NCBI GenBank assembly: GCA_964426135.1
Contig: CAYRPN010000038.1
Span: forward strand, 1-45,455
Reading direction: 5' to 3'
DNA from: CAYRPN01 sp964426135
GTDB taxonomy: Bacteria; Planctomycetota; Phycisphaerae; Phycisphaerales; Phycisphaeraceae
DNA length: 45,455 nt
The position numbers and the translations under genes were made by a program. Of the stretch, positions 1 through 7,479 are shown piece by piece. The notes under the pieces were generated by a model. That model did not search any database. It had not been told where the DNA came from and worked only from the letters and a program-made list of their open reading frames with translations. Positions within the stretch are counted from its first letter, which is position 1. The number at the start of each line of letters is the position of its first letter.

Positions 1-12
1 ACTCGCCACTGA
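1..12 (+). CDS. Possible 3' end of upstream gene (terminase expected here)
   Basis: Only three codons and a TGA stop in frame 1 are visible. In lambda-type head modules the large terminase subunit precedes the small protein and the portal, so the end of a terminase gene is expected here. The assignment rests on gene order alone; the sequence is too short to test it. Confidence 0.2.
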   Translation, partial: TRH

Positions 13-23
13 CGACCACGACT

Positions 24-224
24 ATGGCTGATGAAACGCTCAAAGACGCGATCGAGGAGAACGCCAAAGGGCCCAAGCGCGCCAAGGGCGACAGCGGCGA
101 GATGGAGCAGCACTCGCTGCAGGACCAGATCGCCGCCGACCGCTACCTGGCCACGAAGGACGCGGCTAAGCGGCCGGGCCTGCCGTTCCGCACGACCAAG
201 CTCGTGCCCCCCGGTACGGTCTGA
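24..224 (+). CDS. Small phage head-module protein upstream of portal
   Basis: A 66-residue, highly charged hydrophilic protein with no membrane segment. It sits immediately before the portal gene, the place where lambda-like phages carry the small head-tail joining protein gpW. The middle part (residues about 30-48, QDQIAADRYLATKDAAKR) looks helical. I do not recognise a defined domain, so a gpW-like role is inferred from position only. The 44-base gap to the portal start contains a weak purine-rich ribosome site (AAGGGA). Confidence 0.6.
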   Translation: MADETLKDAIEENAKGPKRAKGDSGEMEQHSLQDQIAADRYLATKDAAKRPGLPFRTTKLVPPGTV

Positions 225-268
225 TCGGGTAATTCCGCCAGACAGTCGTTCACTCACAAGGGACACGG

Positions 269-1789
269 ATGTTCCGTTGGATGCGACAACTCGTTTCGAT
301 GGCCCGGCCGAGCAGGGAGGCTCCGCGCCGGGCCATCGATCTTTTCTCGCCGGCGGTGCCGTCGCCACGTCAGGTGCGCGCCAAGTACGACGCGGCTCAA
401 ACCAACGAGGAAAACCGCCGTCACTGGGCGAATGCTGACGGACTTAGCGCCGACGCCGCCGCCAGCGCCGATGTACGCCGCATCCTCCGCAACCGTGCCC
501 GATACGAAGTCGCCAACAACAGCTACGCCCGCGGGATTGTGCTGACTCTGGCGAACGACACCATTGGCACCGGCCCCCGGTTGCAGATGCTGTCGGCGGA
601 CCGCGACGCCAACAACCTCATCGAGCGCGAGTTCATGCGCTGGGCACGGGCTGTGAATCTCGCCGGCGTGCTGCGGACGATGCGGATGGCGCGGGCTGAA
701 TCAGGCGAGGTGTTCTCGATCCTGCACACGAACCCCGCCGTGGATTCGCCGGTGCAGCTTGATCTGCGGCTCGTCGAGGCGGATCAAGTCGCCACGCCAC
801 ATGTCATGCAACGTGATGACCGATTAGTCGATGGAATTGTGTTCGACGCCGCCGGGAACCCGGCTGAATATCACGTTCTCCGCGTGCATCCCGGCGACAC
901 CGGGTCATGGGCACCGTCTCTCGGTGCATTCGACCCAGTGCCTGCGGAACAGGTGATTCACCTTTTCCGTAGCGAACGGCCAGGGCAGAGCCGGGGCATT
1001 CCCGAGCTGACGCCGGCGCTGCCACTCTTCGCGCTGCTGCGGCGCTACCGCCTGGCGGTGCTGACGGCTGCGGAAACTGCCGCAAACTTCGCGCTACCGA
1101 TCTACACCGACGTGCCCGCCGGCGGTGAGGCCGATCCGCTCGAGCCGATGGACGTGTTCGAAATGGAGCGCGGCCTGGGCATGGTGCTGCCTCAGGGCTG
1201 GAAGCCGGCACAGATCAAGGCGGAACATCCCAGCACCAACCACGTCGAGTTCATCGAGTCGGTCCTGGCCGAGATTGCCCGCTGCCTGAACATGCCGTTT
1301 AACGTCGCGGCGGGCGATTCGTCGGGCTACAACTACGCTTCCGGTCGGCTGGATCACCAGACCTACTACAAGGCGATCCGCGTAGATCAGGCTCACATCG
1401 CCCAGGTTGTTCTCGATCGCATTCTCAAGGCGTGGATCGATGAGGCGGTTCTCATCGAGGGCTATCTGCCGCAGTGGATGCGCGCCCGAGATCGCCGTCC
1501 ACTCGACCACCAGTGGTTCTGGGACGGATTCGAACATGTTGATCCCGCGAAGGAGGCGAACGCGCAGTCGACGCGGCTCACGAGCCACACCACCACACTC
1601 GCCATCGAGTACGCCAAGCAAGGGCGGGACTGGGAGACGGAACTACGGCAACGCGCTCGCGAGAAGGCACTCATGCGCGAACTCGGCCTGAGTGAGGCGG
1701 ATGCCGCTGCGACTCCCACTGCTCCTCAAACCACCACCCGCGATAACGATGACGACGATGCGGAAGTCGCCGTCGAGGAGATGTCATGA
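269..1789 (+). CDS. Phage portal protein, lambda (gpB) family
   Basis: A 506-residue protein of the usual length for lambda-type portals. The N-terminal half has family-like segments: a basic start, then NRARYEVANNSYARGIVLTL and GTGPRLQM. The middle contains an AEIARCLNMPFNVAAGDSSG-like stretch (about residues 330-350) followed by YNYASGRLDHQTYYKAI, typical of Phage_portal_2 members. Portals form the dodecameric ring at one capsid vertex through which DNA enters and leaves and to which the tail connector binds. The C-terminus is acidic and low complexity (about residues 485-506). The gene is translationally coupled to the next by an ATGA overlap at 1786. Confidence 0.93.
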   Translation: MFRWMRQLVSMARPSREAPRRAIDLFSPAVPSPRQVRAKYDAAQTNEENRRHWANADGLSADAAASADVRRILRNRARYEVANNSYARGIVLTLANDTIGTGPRLQMLSADRDANNLIEREFMRWARAVNLAGVLRTMRMARAESGEVFSILHTNPAVDSPVQLDLRLVEADQVATPHVMQRDDRLVDGIVFDAAGNPAEYHVLRVHPGDTGSWAPSLGAFDPVPAEQVIHLFRSERPGQSRGIPELTPALPLFALLRRYRLAVLTAAETAANFALPIYTDVPAGGEADPLEPMDVFEMERGLGMVLPQGWKPAQIKAEHPSTNHVEFIESVLAEIARCLNMPFNVAAGDSSGYNYASGRLDHQTYYKAIRVDQAHIAQVVLDRILKAWIDEAVLIEGYLPQWMRARDRRPLDHQWFWDGFEHVDPAKEANAQSTRLTSHTTTLAIEYAKQGRDWETELRQRAREKALMRELGLSEADAAATPTAPQTTTRDNDDDDAEVAVEEMS

Positions 1790-3918
1790 GTAAGACACTC
1801 ACGACCACATCCAGTGACATGCCGGTGGCTCTGGCGTTCGTTTGCGCCACGGTGCAACTGAGCGTTGAAGCTGCAGCCGCTACGCCCGGAGGCGAAGGTC
1901 AGCAGGCCGGTGCCAGCGGCGCGGGTGAAGTACTGCCCAAGTTCTCGATGGTCGCTTACACCGGCGACGCCATGCGGGTCGATGGCTGGCGGAATCCCGT
2001 CGTCGTCGACCTCGAAGGCCTGGCCATTCCGTCGCAGCGCCGTCCGATCCGTTTCGGCCACAGCATGCACGCTGGCGTCGGGCACACCGAACGGATCGCC
2101 GTGGAGAACGGCAAGCTCATCGCCGAAGGACTCGTATCGCGCGACACGCCCGCCGCCAAGGAGATCGTCGTCAGCGGCAAGCGCGGCTTCCCCTGGCAGG
2201 CATCCATCGGCACGGTTGTTCACGAAGTCGAACACGTCAAGGCCGGCAAGTACGTCGTGGTCAACGGCCGTCGCTTCGAAGGGCCTGTGTACGTGGCCCG
2301 CAAAACCACACTCGGAGAGATCAGCTTCGTCGACCTCGGGGCCGACGGAAACACCACCGCCAGCATCGCCGCCGCAACCCCCGGTGCCCCCGGCGGCGGC
2401 AAGGAGTCCATGAACATGCCCGACATCATTTCCAACAACAACGCTCAGACCCAGGGACCCACCACGGGCGACTCGTCGCCAGGCACAGCCAACGCCACGG
2501 CGAACCTGGGAGCGGTTGCGGCGGCCAATCCGGGAGGCATGCCGGGGGCCGATGAGCTGGAACAGATCATCGCGCGGTCCCGTGCCGAGCATGAGCGCCG
2601 TACCCGCGTGGCCGAGATGACCGCCAAGGTCGTGATCGAGCGGCCGGAGCTCGCCGACGACATGGAGCATCTGTGCAAGCAGGCGCTCGAAGCGAAGTGG
2701 GACGTGCAGCGCTACGAGCTCGAAGTGCTGCGGCTCTCGCGCCGGGCGCCGGCCACCCTCATCCGCCAGCGCGTCGGCAGCGACGCTCAGGTAATCGAGG
2801 CCGCGCTGTGCCTGACCGGCGGGCTTGAGGATGTGGAGAAGCAGTACGCCGAGCCGGTGCTCCAAGCCGCCAGCCAGCGGTTTCGCAACGGCCTCGGGCT
2901 GGGTGATCTGCTTGTGCTGTTCGCTCAGGCCAATGGCTACCACGGCGTCGGACGCTCCAACATCCAAGATCTGTTGCGCTTCGCCTTTGCCCCCGGAGGC
3001 GGCTCGCACATGATCGAGGCGGCAGGTCCGAGCACGCTCACGCTGCCGGGCATTCTGTCGAATGTAGCGAACAAGTTCCTCCGCGCCGGTTTCGAGGCGG
3101 TGGAATCGACGTGGCGCGAGGTCGCAGCCGTGCGTCCTGTCCGTGACTTCAAGCAGATCTCCAGCTACAGCCTGACCGGCGGCTTCCAGTACGAAGAGGT
3201 CGCCCCCGGCGGCGAACTCAAGCACGCGACCGTCGGCGAGACCAGTTACACCAACCAGGCCCGCACCTACGGCCGCATGTTCTCCATCGACCGGCGTGAC
3301 ATCATCAACGACGATCTCGACGCGCTGACGGCGGTGCCCCGACGCCTCGGGCGCGGTGCGGCGCTCAAACTCAACGAGGTGTTCTGGACCACGTTCCTGA
3401 ACAACGCCGCCTTCTTCGCCGTCGCCAACGCCAACTACGCCGAGGGTGCCGACACCGCCATTGGCATCGACGGCCTCACCAACGCAGAACTCCTGTTCCT
3501 CAACCAAACGGACCCCGACGGCCATCCGCTTGGCGTCACGCCGATGATCCTGCTCGTACCCAACGCGCTGCTGGTCAAGGCGTCGCAGTTGATGAACTCC
3601 ACCGAGCTGCGCGACACCACGGCCAACACCAAGACGCTGGTGAGCAATCCACACGCCGGCAAATTCAAGGTGGTTCGTTCGAGCTACCTCTCGAACGCGG
3701 CGTACACCGGCGCGTCGGCGAAGGCGTGGTATCTGCTGGCCGACCCCAACGACATGCCGGTCATTGAGGTCGCCTTCCTCAACGGCCAGGAGCGACCCAC
3801 CGTGGAGAACGCGGATGCCGACTTCAGTCAGCTGGGCATTCAGATGCGCGGCTACCACGATTTCGGCTGCGCGCTCCAGGAGCCGCGCGGCGGCGTCAAG
3901 CTCAAGGGCGAAGTGTAA
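1786..3918 (+). CDS. Fused prohead protease / major capsid protein
   Basis: A 710-residue fusion. Residues about 45-195 resemble an S78-type prohead protease: a His-containing strand (RFGHSMHAGVG) and the catalytic Ser motif (WQASIGTVV), with an acidic residue in the following LGEISFVDLG strand. A long Ala/Gly/Pro and charged linker (about 200-300) may act as scaffold. Residues about 420-710 resemble the Mu gpT-like major capsid protein, with NKFLRAGFEAVESTWREVA and YGRMFSIDRRDIINDD. In such fusions the protease probably cleaves itself off during capsid maturation. A strong hairpin just after the stop may protect the transcript end. The fusion type is known in phages and is common in environmental prophages. 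Confidence 0.9.
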   Translation: MSKTLTTTSSDMPVALAFVCATVQLSVEAAAATPGGEGQQAGASGAGEVLPKFSMVAYTGDAMRVDGWRNPVVVDLEGLAIPSQRRPIRFGHSMHAGVGHTERIAVENGKLIAEGLVSRDTPAAKEIVVSGKRGFPWQASIGTVVHEVEHVKAGKYVVVNGRRFEGPVYVARKTTLGEISFVDLGADGNTTASIAAATPGAPGGGKESMNMPDIISNNNAQTQGPTTGDSSPGTANATANLGAVAAANPGGMPGADELEQIIARSRAEHERRTRVAEMTAKVVIERPELADDMEHLCKQALEAKWDVQRYELEVLRLSRRAPATLIRQRVGSDAQVIEAALCLTGGLEDVEKQYAEPVLQAASQRFRNGLGLGDLLVLFAQANGYHGVGRSNIQDLLRFAFAPGGGSHMIEAAGPSTLTLPGILSNVANKFLRAGFEAVESTWREVAAVRPVRDFKQISSYSLTGGFQYEEVAPGGELKHATVGETSYTNQARTYGRMFSIDRRDIINDDLDALTAVPRRLGRGAALKLNEVFWTTFLNNAAFFAVANANYAEGADTAIGIDGLTNAELLFLNQTDPDGHPLGVTPMILLVPNALLVKASQLMNSTELRDTTANTKTLVSNPHAGKFKVVRSSYLSNAAYTGASAKAWYLLADPNDMPVIEVAFLNGQERPTVENADADFSQLGIQMRGYHDFGCALQEPRGGVKLKGEV

Positions 3919-3925
3919 ATGAAAC

Positions 3926-3954
3926 GCCCAGCACGGCTCACACACGTGCTGGGC
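3926..3954 (+). terminator. Hairpin after the capsid gene (attenuator or RNA processing element)
   Basis: A perfect 10-bp inverted repeat, GCCCAGCACG and CGTGCTGGGC, separated by a 9-base loop, starts 8 bases after the capsid stop codon. It is followed by TTGGACC rather than a long U tract, so it is a weak intrinsic terminator at best. It may partly stop transcription or protect the 3' end of the highly expressed capsid message. Confidence 0.6.
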
Positions 3955-4012
3955 TTGGACCCCCTCCACGGGCAGCGTAGGGGACAACGCAATCCGATGA
4001 AAGGAACGACTC

Positions 4013-4399
4013 ATGCCGACGGCAGTCTTCATTCAAGATGGCATCAACATCGACTACACCCCAGCTTCCGGAGGTGCCGACGTCCCAGCCGGCGACGTGG
4101 TTGTCCTCGCCGACCTCATTGGCATCGCCCGCCTCGACATCAAGGCGGGCAAACTTGGCGCGCTGGCCGTGCGCGGCGTTTTCGAGCTGCCCAAGGCAAC
4201 CGGCGCCGGCACTGACATCCCCAACGGCACGAAGGTGTACTGGGACGCGGCGCTCAAACAGGTCACCTCGATCAGCGGCGGTTCCGGCGGCTCGGGCAGC
4301 GGCTCGGGCGGATCAGGCTCGGGCCGGCCACTCATCGGCAAGACGGTCCGCGCCGCAACCACCGCCGACGCGAAGGTTCGCGTCATGCTCACACCGTGA
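4013..4399 (+). CDS. DUF2190 family phage capsid-associated protein
   Basis: A 128-residue protein with the DUF2190 layout: a beta-rich N-terminus (INIDYTPASGGADVPAGDVV), a central GVFELPKATG strand, PNGTKVYWDAA and a C-terminal IGKTVRAATTADAKVRVML. DUF2190 proteins regularly follow the major capsid gene and are thought to be capsid decoration or stabilising proteins. Between residues about 89 and 104 there is a glycine/serine run made almost only of G and S. It sits where family members normally have a short turn before the last strands. The ribosome site AAAGGAACG lies upstream of ATG 4013. Confidence 0.82.
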   Translation: MPTAVFIQDGINIDYTPASGGADVPAGDVVVLADLIGIARLDIKAGKLGALAVRGVFELPKATGAGTDIPNGTKVYWDAALKQVTSISGGSGGSGSGSGGSGSGRPLIGKTVRAATTADAKVRVMLTP

Positions 4400-4408
4400 G
4401 ACATCGTC

Positions 4409-4804
4409 ATGCCAGACCTGCTGCAACGAGGCTCGGATTGGCTGGAGGACCAGCGCACCCAGCACGCGACGAGGCTGGTGACCTACCAGCGCGGTGTCGT
4501 CGGCGATGGTCCCTCGGTTCAGGTGCAGGCCACGATCGGCAAGACCGCCTTCGACGTCGACAACGGGGCAGGTGCTTTGCTTCGAGTGGAGTCGCGTGAC
4601 TACCTGGTTCTAACCGCCGACCTGGTACTCAATGGCGAGCAGACCCCGCCGAAACAGGGCGACACGATTCGTGAGTCTGCGGGCGGAATGGTGATGGTTT
4701 ACGAGGTCATGGCCCCGGGCGGCGCGCCACACTTTCGATTCAGCGACCCGTATCGCAAGACGCTGCGGATTCACACGAAGTTCGTCAGTCAGGAGCCTCT
4801 GTAA
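4409..4804 (+). CDS. Probable head-tail connector or head-closure protein
   Basis: A 131-residue beta-rich protein without signal or membrane segment. Segments such as DYLVLTADLVLNGEQTPPKQ and GDTIRE followed by YEVMAPGGAPHFRFSDPYRKTLRIHTKFV recall head-tail stopper proteins (gpFII-like), which usually end with a strand describing the measured edge of the connector. Position after DUF2190 and before the tail terminator supports this, but no signature is decisive. It ends at TAATG, with the next gene starting on the last base of its stop. Confidence 0.55.
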   Translation: MPDLLQRGSDWLEDQRTQHATRLVTYQRGVVGDGPSVQVQATIGKTAFDVDNGAGALLRVESRDYLVLTADLVLNGEQTPPKQGDTIRESAGGMVMVYEVMAPGGAPHFRFSDPYRKTLRIHTKFVSQEPL

Positions 4805-5049
4805 TGGAAATGAACATCCTCGAACCCGTCGTGCAATACGGCTTCCTCGGCTTCGCCGTGGTGCTGCTGGGCGTGGTCATCTGGCTCATCCAGAAGCTGC
4901 TCACCGTGCTGGATCAGACCAACAAGGTCATCGCCGCCAACACCGAGGCGATCGAGGACTTGGCAACCGTGACGGAAAACCTGGTCCAGGCCAATCGCTC
5001 GCTGCACGAGAAGGTGATCACCCGTCCGTGCATCGTGGCTCAGGAGTAG
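4804..5049 (+). CDS. Small membrane protein with coiled coil, holin-like (BhlA/UviB type)
   Basis: An 81-residue protein with one N-terminal membrane segment (about residues 11-32, FLGFAVVLLGVVIWLIQKLL) followed by a heptad-rich polar helix (about 33-72). This layout matches BhlA/UviB holin-like proteins. It lies inside the head-tail connector genes, which is unusual for a lysis gene, so a structural or superinfection role is possible. Translation is coupled to the preceding gene. Confidence 0.55.
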   Translation: MEMNILEPVVQYGFLGFAVVLLGVVIWLIQKLLTVLDQTNKVIAANTEAIEDLATVTENLVQANRSLHEKVITRPCIVAQE

Positions 5050-5053
5050 TGGT

Positions 5054-5497
5054 GTGCCCGCAACCTCAACACTCGTTGCGATCGCTGACGCCGTTGTCAC
5101 GGAGCTGAACGCTGGGGCAGGTGCCTTTAGCCAAGCATTCACGGCCCAGCGCTACTACCTGCCCGTGTTCGATCTGGGCGAAATGAAGGACCTGCACGTG
5201 TCGGTCGTGCCCAAGGGAGTTGCCGTGCAGCCCGCGGGCCGGACGCTTCTGCAGCACGACTACAGCATCGACGTTGCTGTGCAGAAGAAAGCGCCACCTG
5301 AAACAGCGAACACGATCGATGGTTTGTTGGTCCTTGTCGAGGAGATCGCGGCGTTCTTCAAGCACCGGCCTTTGGCCGCAGTTCCCAACGCGACGTGGAT
5401 CAAGACGGAGCACGCGCCGGTCTACTCGCCCGAGCACATGGAGCAGTACCGCCAGTTCACTAGCGTGATCACGCTGACCTTCCGCGTGATCCAGTAA
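5054..5497 (+). CDS. Probable tail terminator / tail completion protein
   Basis: A 147-residue protein starting at GTG. It sits directly before the tail tube gene, where the tail terminator (lambda gpU-like) is expected. The layout is an N-terminal helix (LVAIADAVVTELNAG), then strands (LHVSVVPKG, DYSIDVAVQKK), a helix (IDGLLVLVEEIAAFFKH) and a final strand (TSVITLTFRVIQ). The order fits the gpU/neck fold, but the family is inferred from layout and position. An alternative GTG two bases upstream is in another frame. Confidence 0.6.
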   Translation: MPATSTLVAIADAVVTELNAGAGAFSQAFTAQRYYLPVFDLGEMKDLHVSVVPKGVAVQPAGRTLLQHDYSIDVAVQKKAPPETANTIDGLLVLVEEIAAFFKHRPLAAVPNATWIKTEHAPVYSPEHMEQYRQFTSVITLTFRVIQ

Positions 5498-5509
5498 GGG
5501 GTCGTCGCC

Positions 5510-5950
5510 ATGAGCGTGAAACTCGGCATGCAGGCCAAGCTGTATCGCAACAGCGGCAGCTACGGCACACCCACCTGGGTGGAGGTTGGCAACGTCAAAG
5601 ACCTGACGTTGAACCTTGAGGCCGGCGAAGCGGATGTGACCACGCGCTCCAACAGCGGTTGGCGCGCCACCGTCGCCACGCTCAAGGACGGCTCGATCGA
5701 GTTCGAGATGGTGTGGGACACCACCGACGCCAACTTCACCGCGATCCAGCAGGGATTCTTCAATAACACGCCGGTCGAGTTCGCCATCATGGACGGCGCA
5801 ATCGCCACGGCGGGCAGTCAAGGGCTGCGAGCCACGATGTCCATCACCAACTTCAGCCGCAGCGAAGCGCTGGAGGAGGCCATCATGGTGAGTGTCACCG
5901 CCAAACCCACTTACGCGGCCAACGCGCCGTCCTGGATGACCATCGCCTAG
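5510..5950 (+). CDS. Phage tail tube protein
   Basis: A 146-residue beta-rich protein matching the tail tube family of siphophages: MSVKLGMQAKLYRNSG, then VGNVKDLTLNLEAGEADVTT, followed by a WRATVATLKDGSIEFEMVW strand typical of these proteins. Monomers stack as hexameric rings to form the tail lumen. The next gene products (tail chaperones) and tape measure confirm a tailed phage with a flexible tail. It is followed by a short CCCCCGGA-type repeat at 5951. Confidence 0.85.
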   Translation: MSVKLGMQAKLYRNSGSYGTPTWVEVGNVKDLTLNLEAGEADVTTRSNSGWRATVATLKDGSIEFEMVWDTTDANFTAIQQGFFNNTPVEFAIMDGAIATAGSQGLRATMSITNFSRSEALEEAIMVSVTAKPTYAANAPSWMTIA

Positions 5951-5967
5951 CCCCCGGAACCCCGGAA
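5951..5967 (+). repeat. CCCCCGGA-type direct repeat, copy 1
   Basis: Immediately after the tail tube stop lie two tandem units, CCCCCGGAA and CCCCGGAA. Related paired units occur at 9936 and 12649, each at the end of a tail gene. Function unknown. Confidence 0.5.
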
Positions 5968-6021
5968 GCAGGCACTTCCTCTCGTTGAGCTATCTCATTG
6001 CACATGGAGGCGCGCCGTCCC

Positions 6022-6516
6022 ATGAAAACCTTCCGCGACACCGCCGACCGGGAATGGACTGTCGAGATCAATGTCACGACGCTCAAGCGCGTTAAGGATC
6101 TGGCCGGCGTCGACCTCACTGCCTTGATCCGACCCAACGACCCAACCTTCAAGAACCTGTCCACCGACATGTTCCAACTGTTCGACGTGCTGGTGGCGCT
6201 GGTGAAGCCGCAGCTCGAGCAGCGGCAGATCACGGCAGACGCTTTCGGGCAGGCACTCGATGAGAACTCGGTGGAGGCGGCGGTCACGGCGCTGCTTGAG
6301 GGTGTCATCGATTTTTTCCAGGCCGACAAGAGGGTGATCCTGCGGCGGGCCCTCTTGAAGGTGACGACGGCCGCCGATCGGGTTCGCCGTCAGAACCTGG
6401 AGACAGCGGCTCAGCGCGTGGAGAGCACGGAATTCGACCAGATCGTCGAGCGTGCGATGTCTGGCACCTCGTCTACCGACTCGCCGGAATCCTCGGAATC
6501 GACCCCGGGCCATTGA
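6022..6516 (+). CDS. Tail assembly chaperone (gpG-like)
   Basis: A 164-residue acidic-to-neutral protein between tail tube and tape measure, the place of the lambda gpG chaperone. It opens with MKTFRDTADREWTVEINVTT, similar to siphophage tail chaperones. I chose ATG 6022 because GGAGG (6006-6010) precedes it; ATG 5998 is in frame but lies upstream of that site. The C-terminal 25 residues are Ser/Thr/Pro-rich and look unlike a folded domain, while the overlapping frame from about 6459 looks conserved. This is what a programmed frameshift site would give. Confidence 0.75.
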   Translation: MKTFRDTADREWTVEINVTTLKRVKDLAGVDLTALIRPNDPTFKNLSTDMFQLFDVLVALVKPQLEQRQITADAFGQALDENSVEAAVTALLEGVIDFFQADKRVILRRALLKVTTAADRVRRQNLETAAQRVESTEFDQIVERAMSGTSSTDSPESSESTPGH

Positions 6517-6785
6517 CGTTGCGTGAACTGGCGGCGATGGCCGAGGCGCGTTGCCAGGAAACCTGGTCGCACACATCCGCCGTGCTCGCCCTCCTAGCGA
6601 ACGTTCACCGCGATCCGAAGAAGCATCGCGTCTATAAGCCCGCGGATTTTGATCCCACTCGCTCGCGCACCAGTCCGCGAAAGACGCGGCGGAACGAGGG
6701 CTTACCCAAAGTGGGCGTCGAAGTTCTCAAACAGGTGTTTGTCGATCGACAACAGTCAACCCCTCACGGAAAGGAACCGTCATGA
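6513..6785 (+). CDS. Tail assembly chaperone frameshift extension (gpT-like)
   Basis: The annotated start is TTG 6513, overlapping the stop of the previous gene, but the frame is open well upstream. From about 6462 it reads WHLVYRLAGILGIDPGPLTL then RELAAMAEARCQETW, a pattern seen in the second part of tail chaperone pairs. No ATG, GTG or TTG occurs in this frame between about 6420 and 6513. So the conserved part is probably reached by a -1 (or +2) frameshift from the gpG-like frame. No canonical XXXYYYZ slippery heptamer is visible in 6400-6460. Confidence 0.65.
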   Translation: MTLRELAAMAEARCQETWSHTSAVLALLANVHRDPKKHRVYKPADFDPTRSRTSPRKTRRNEGLPKVGVEVLKQVFVDRQQSTPHGKEPS

Positions 6786-6988
6786 AGTCATGGAAGACCA
6801 CGCTTGCCGGCGTCGCGGCCATCGTCGCCGCCATCGCCCTGGCCATCGCCCACCAGTTCGATGCCGATCCCACCACCGTCGCGGACTGGGGCGCGGTTGC
6901 CGCCGCTGCCGCTGCCGGCGTCGGGCTGCTGTTCGCCCGCGACAATGACAAGCGGAGCGAGGATGTCGGCGCCGGCACGAAGAAGTAA
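6782..6988 (+). CDS. Small two-helix membrane protein, holin-like
   Basis: A 68-residue protein. It has a hydrophobic helix at about residues 8-24 (AGVAAIVAAIALAIAHQF) and a second Ala/Gly-rich one at 36-51, with a charged C-terminal tail ending KK. This short, two-segment shape with a basic tail fits small holins, although Ala-rich membrane proteins of unknown role are common in phages. It overlaps the preceding gene by ATGA. Confidence 0.55.
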   Translation: MKSWKTTLAGVAAIVAAIALAIAHQFDADPTTVADWGAVAAAAAAGVGLLFARDNDKRSEDVGAGTKK

Positions 6989-7067
6989 GCACGGTGAACC
7001 CGCACATCCGGGTAGCTCTCCGGGGGTAGCAGTCTCAACACGCACCACCAAAAAAGGAGCTTGTGCC

Positions 7068-7286
7068 ATGTGGCAGAAGCTGATCGTTTCCATCGTGCTG
7101 GGCCTGCTGGCCTGGCTGGAGAAACAACATGACAAGTCGAAAACCGCTGTGGACGCTGATCGCCGCGCTGATGCTCTTCGTCGCATTGGCGAGCGCGTGC
7201 GGCTGTGGCAGGACCGTGCTACTGCCGGACGACAGCCCGATCCGGGTGGGGCCGGGGACGACCGGGAAGGCCTACCGCTTGATTGA
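7068..7286 (+). CDS. Rz-like inner-membrane spanin candidate
   Basis: A 72-residue protein with a strong ribosome site (AAAAAAGGAG at 7051-7059). The N-terminus is a short membrane anchor (about residues 4-16, KLIVSIVLGLLAWLE). It is followed by a highly charged helix (about 17-48) that could form a coiled coil. The next gene starts inside it in another frame and encodes a lipoprotein-like product. Nested or overlapping inner-membrane and lipoprotein genes are the signature of Rz/Rz1 spanin pairs. The protein is short compared with Rz, so this is an inference from architecture. Confidence 0.45.
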   Translation: MWQKLIVSIVLGLLAWLEKQHDKSKTAVDADRRADALRRIGERVRLWQDRATAGRQPDPGGAGDDREGLPLD

Positions 7287-7389
7287 AGGTGAGTGGCGCG
7301 TGTCCGATCGTGTCATCGCATACCCCGAGGGCTGGTACGTCATCCCGCCGCGCTTCGTTGAGCCGGGTGAACTCGACGGGAAAAGGTGA
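7129..7389 (+). CDS. Rz1-like lipoprotein candidate overlapping the preceding gene
   Basis: An 86-residue protein with an N-terminal export signal: MTSRKPLWT, a hydrophobic stretch LIAALMLFVALASA, then C24. The lipobox-like ASAC is not perfect because the -3 position is Ala, not Leu. The mature part is 63 residues with several Pro and Gly residues and ends YPEGWYVIPPRFV. The first 158 bases overlap the preceding gene in a different frame. A spanin outer-membrane partner is the best guess; a small tail or superinfection-exclusion lipoprotein is possible. Confidence 0.5.
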   Translation: MTSRKPLWTLIAALMLFVALASACGCGRTVLLPDDSPIRVGPGTTGKAYRLIEGEWRVSDRVIAYPEGWYVIPPRFVEPGELDGKR

Positions 7390-7402
7390 GCACCCGACTG
7401 GA

Positions 7403-7473
7403 TGCGGCGAGGAGTGGTCCCCAACTGGGTTTCATACGCCTGGACTATGCGGGTTCGATTCCCGCCGCCGCTA
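7403..7473 (+). other. tRNA-like element with T arm and CAT anticodon-like loop
   Basis: A perfect T arm, GCGGG-TTCGATT-CCCGC (7449-7465), is followed by CGCCGCT and A73-like A. These pair with GCGGCG (7404-7409), giving a 6-bp acceptor stem. A loop TTCATAC at 7431-7437 has CAT at anticodon position, but its stem depends on several G-U pairs. No convincing D stem is seen and no CCA is encoded. It fills the gap between the Rz1-like gene and the next CDS. It may be a decayed tRNA or a tRNA mimic. Confidence 0.35.
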
Positions 7474-7479
7474 TTCCTC

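Noticed and set aside
1726..4032. Long antisense open frame (768 codons) opposite the capsid gene
   Set aside because: It mirrors the capsid gene in a GC-rich sequence, has no recognisable domain and no ribosome site.
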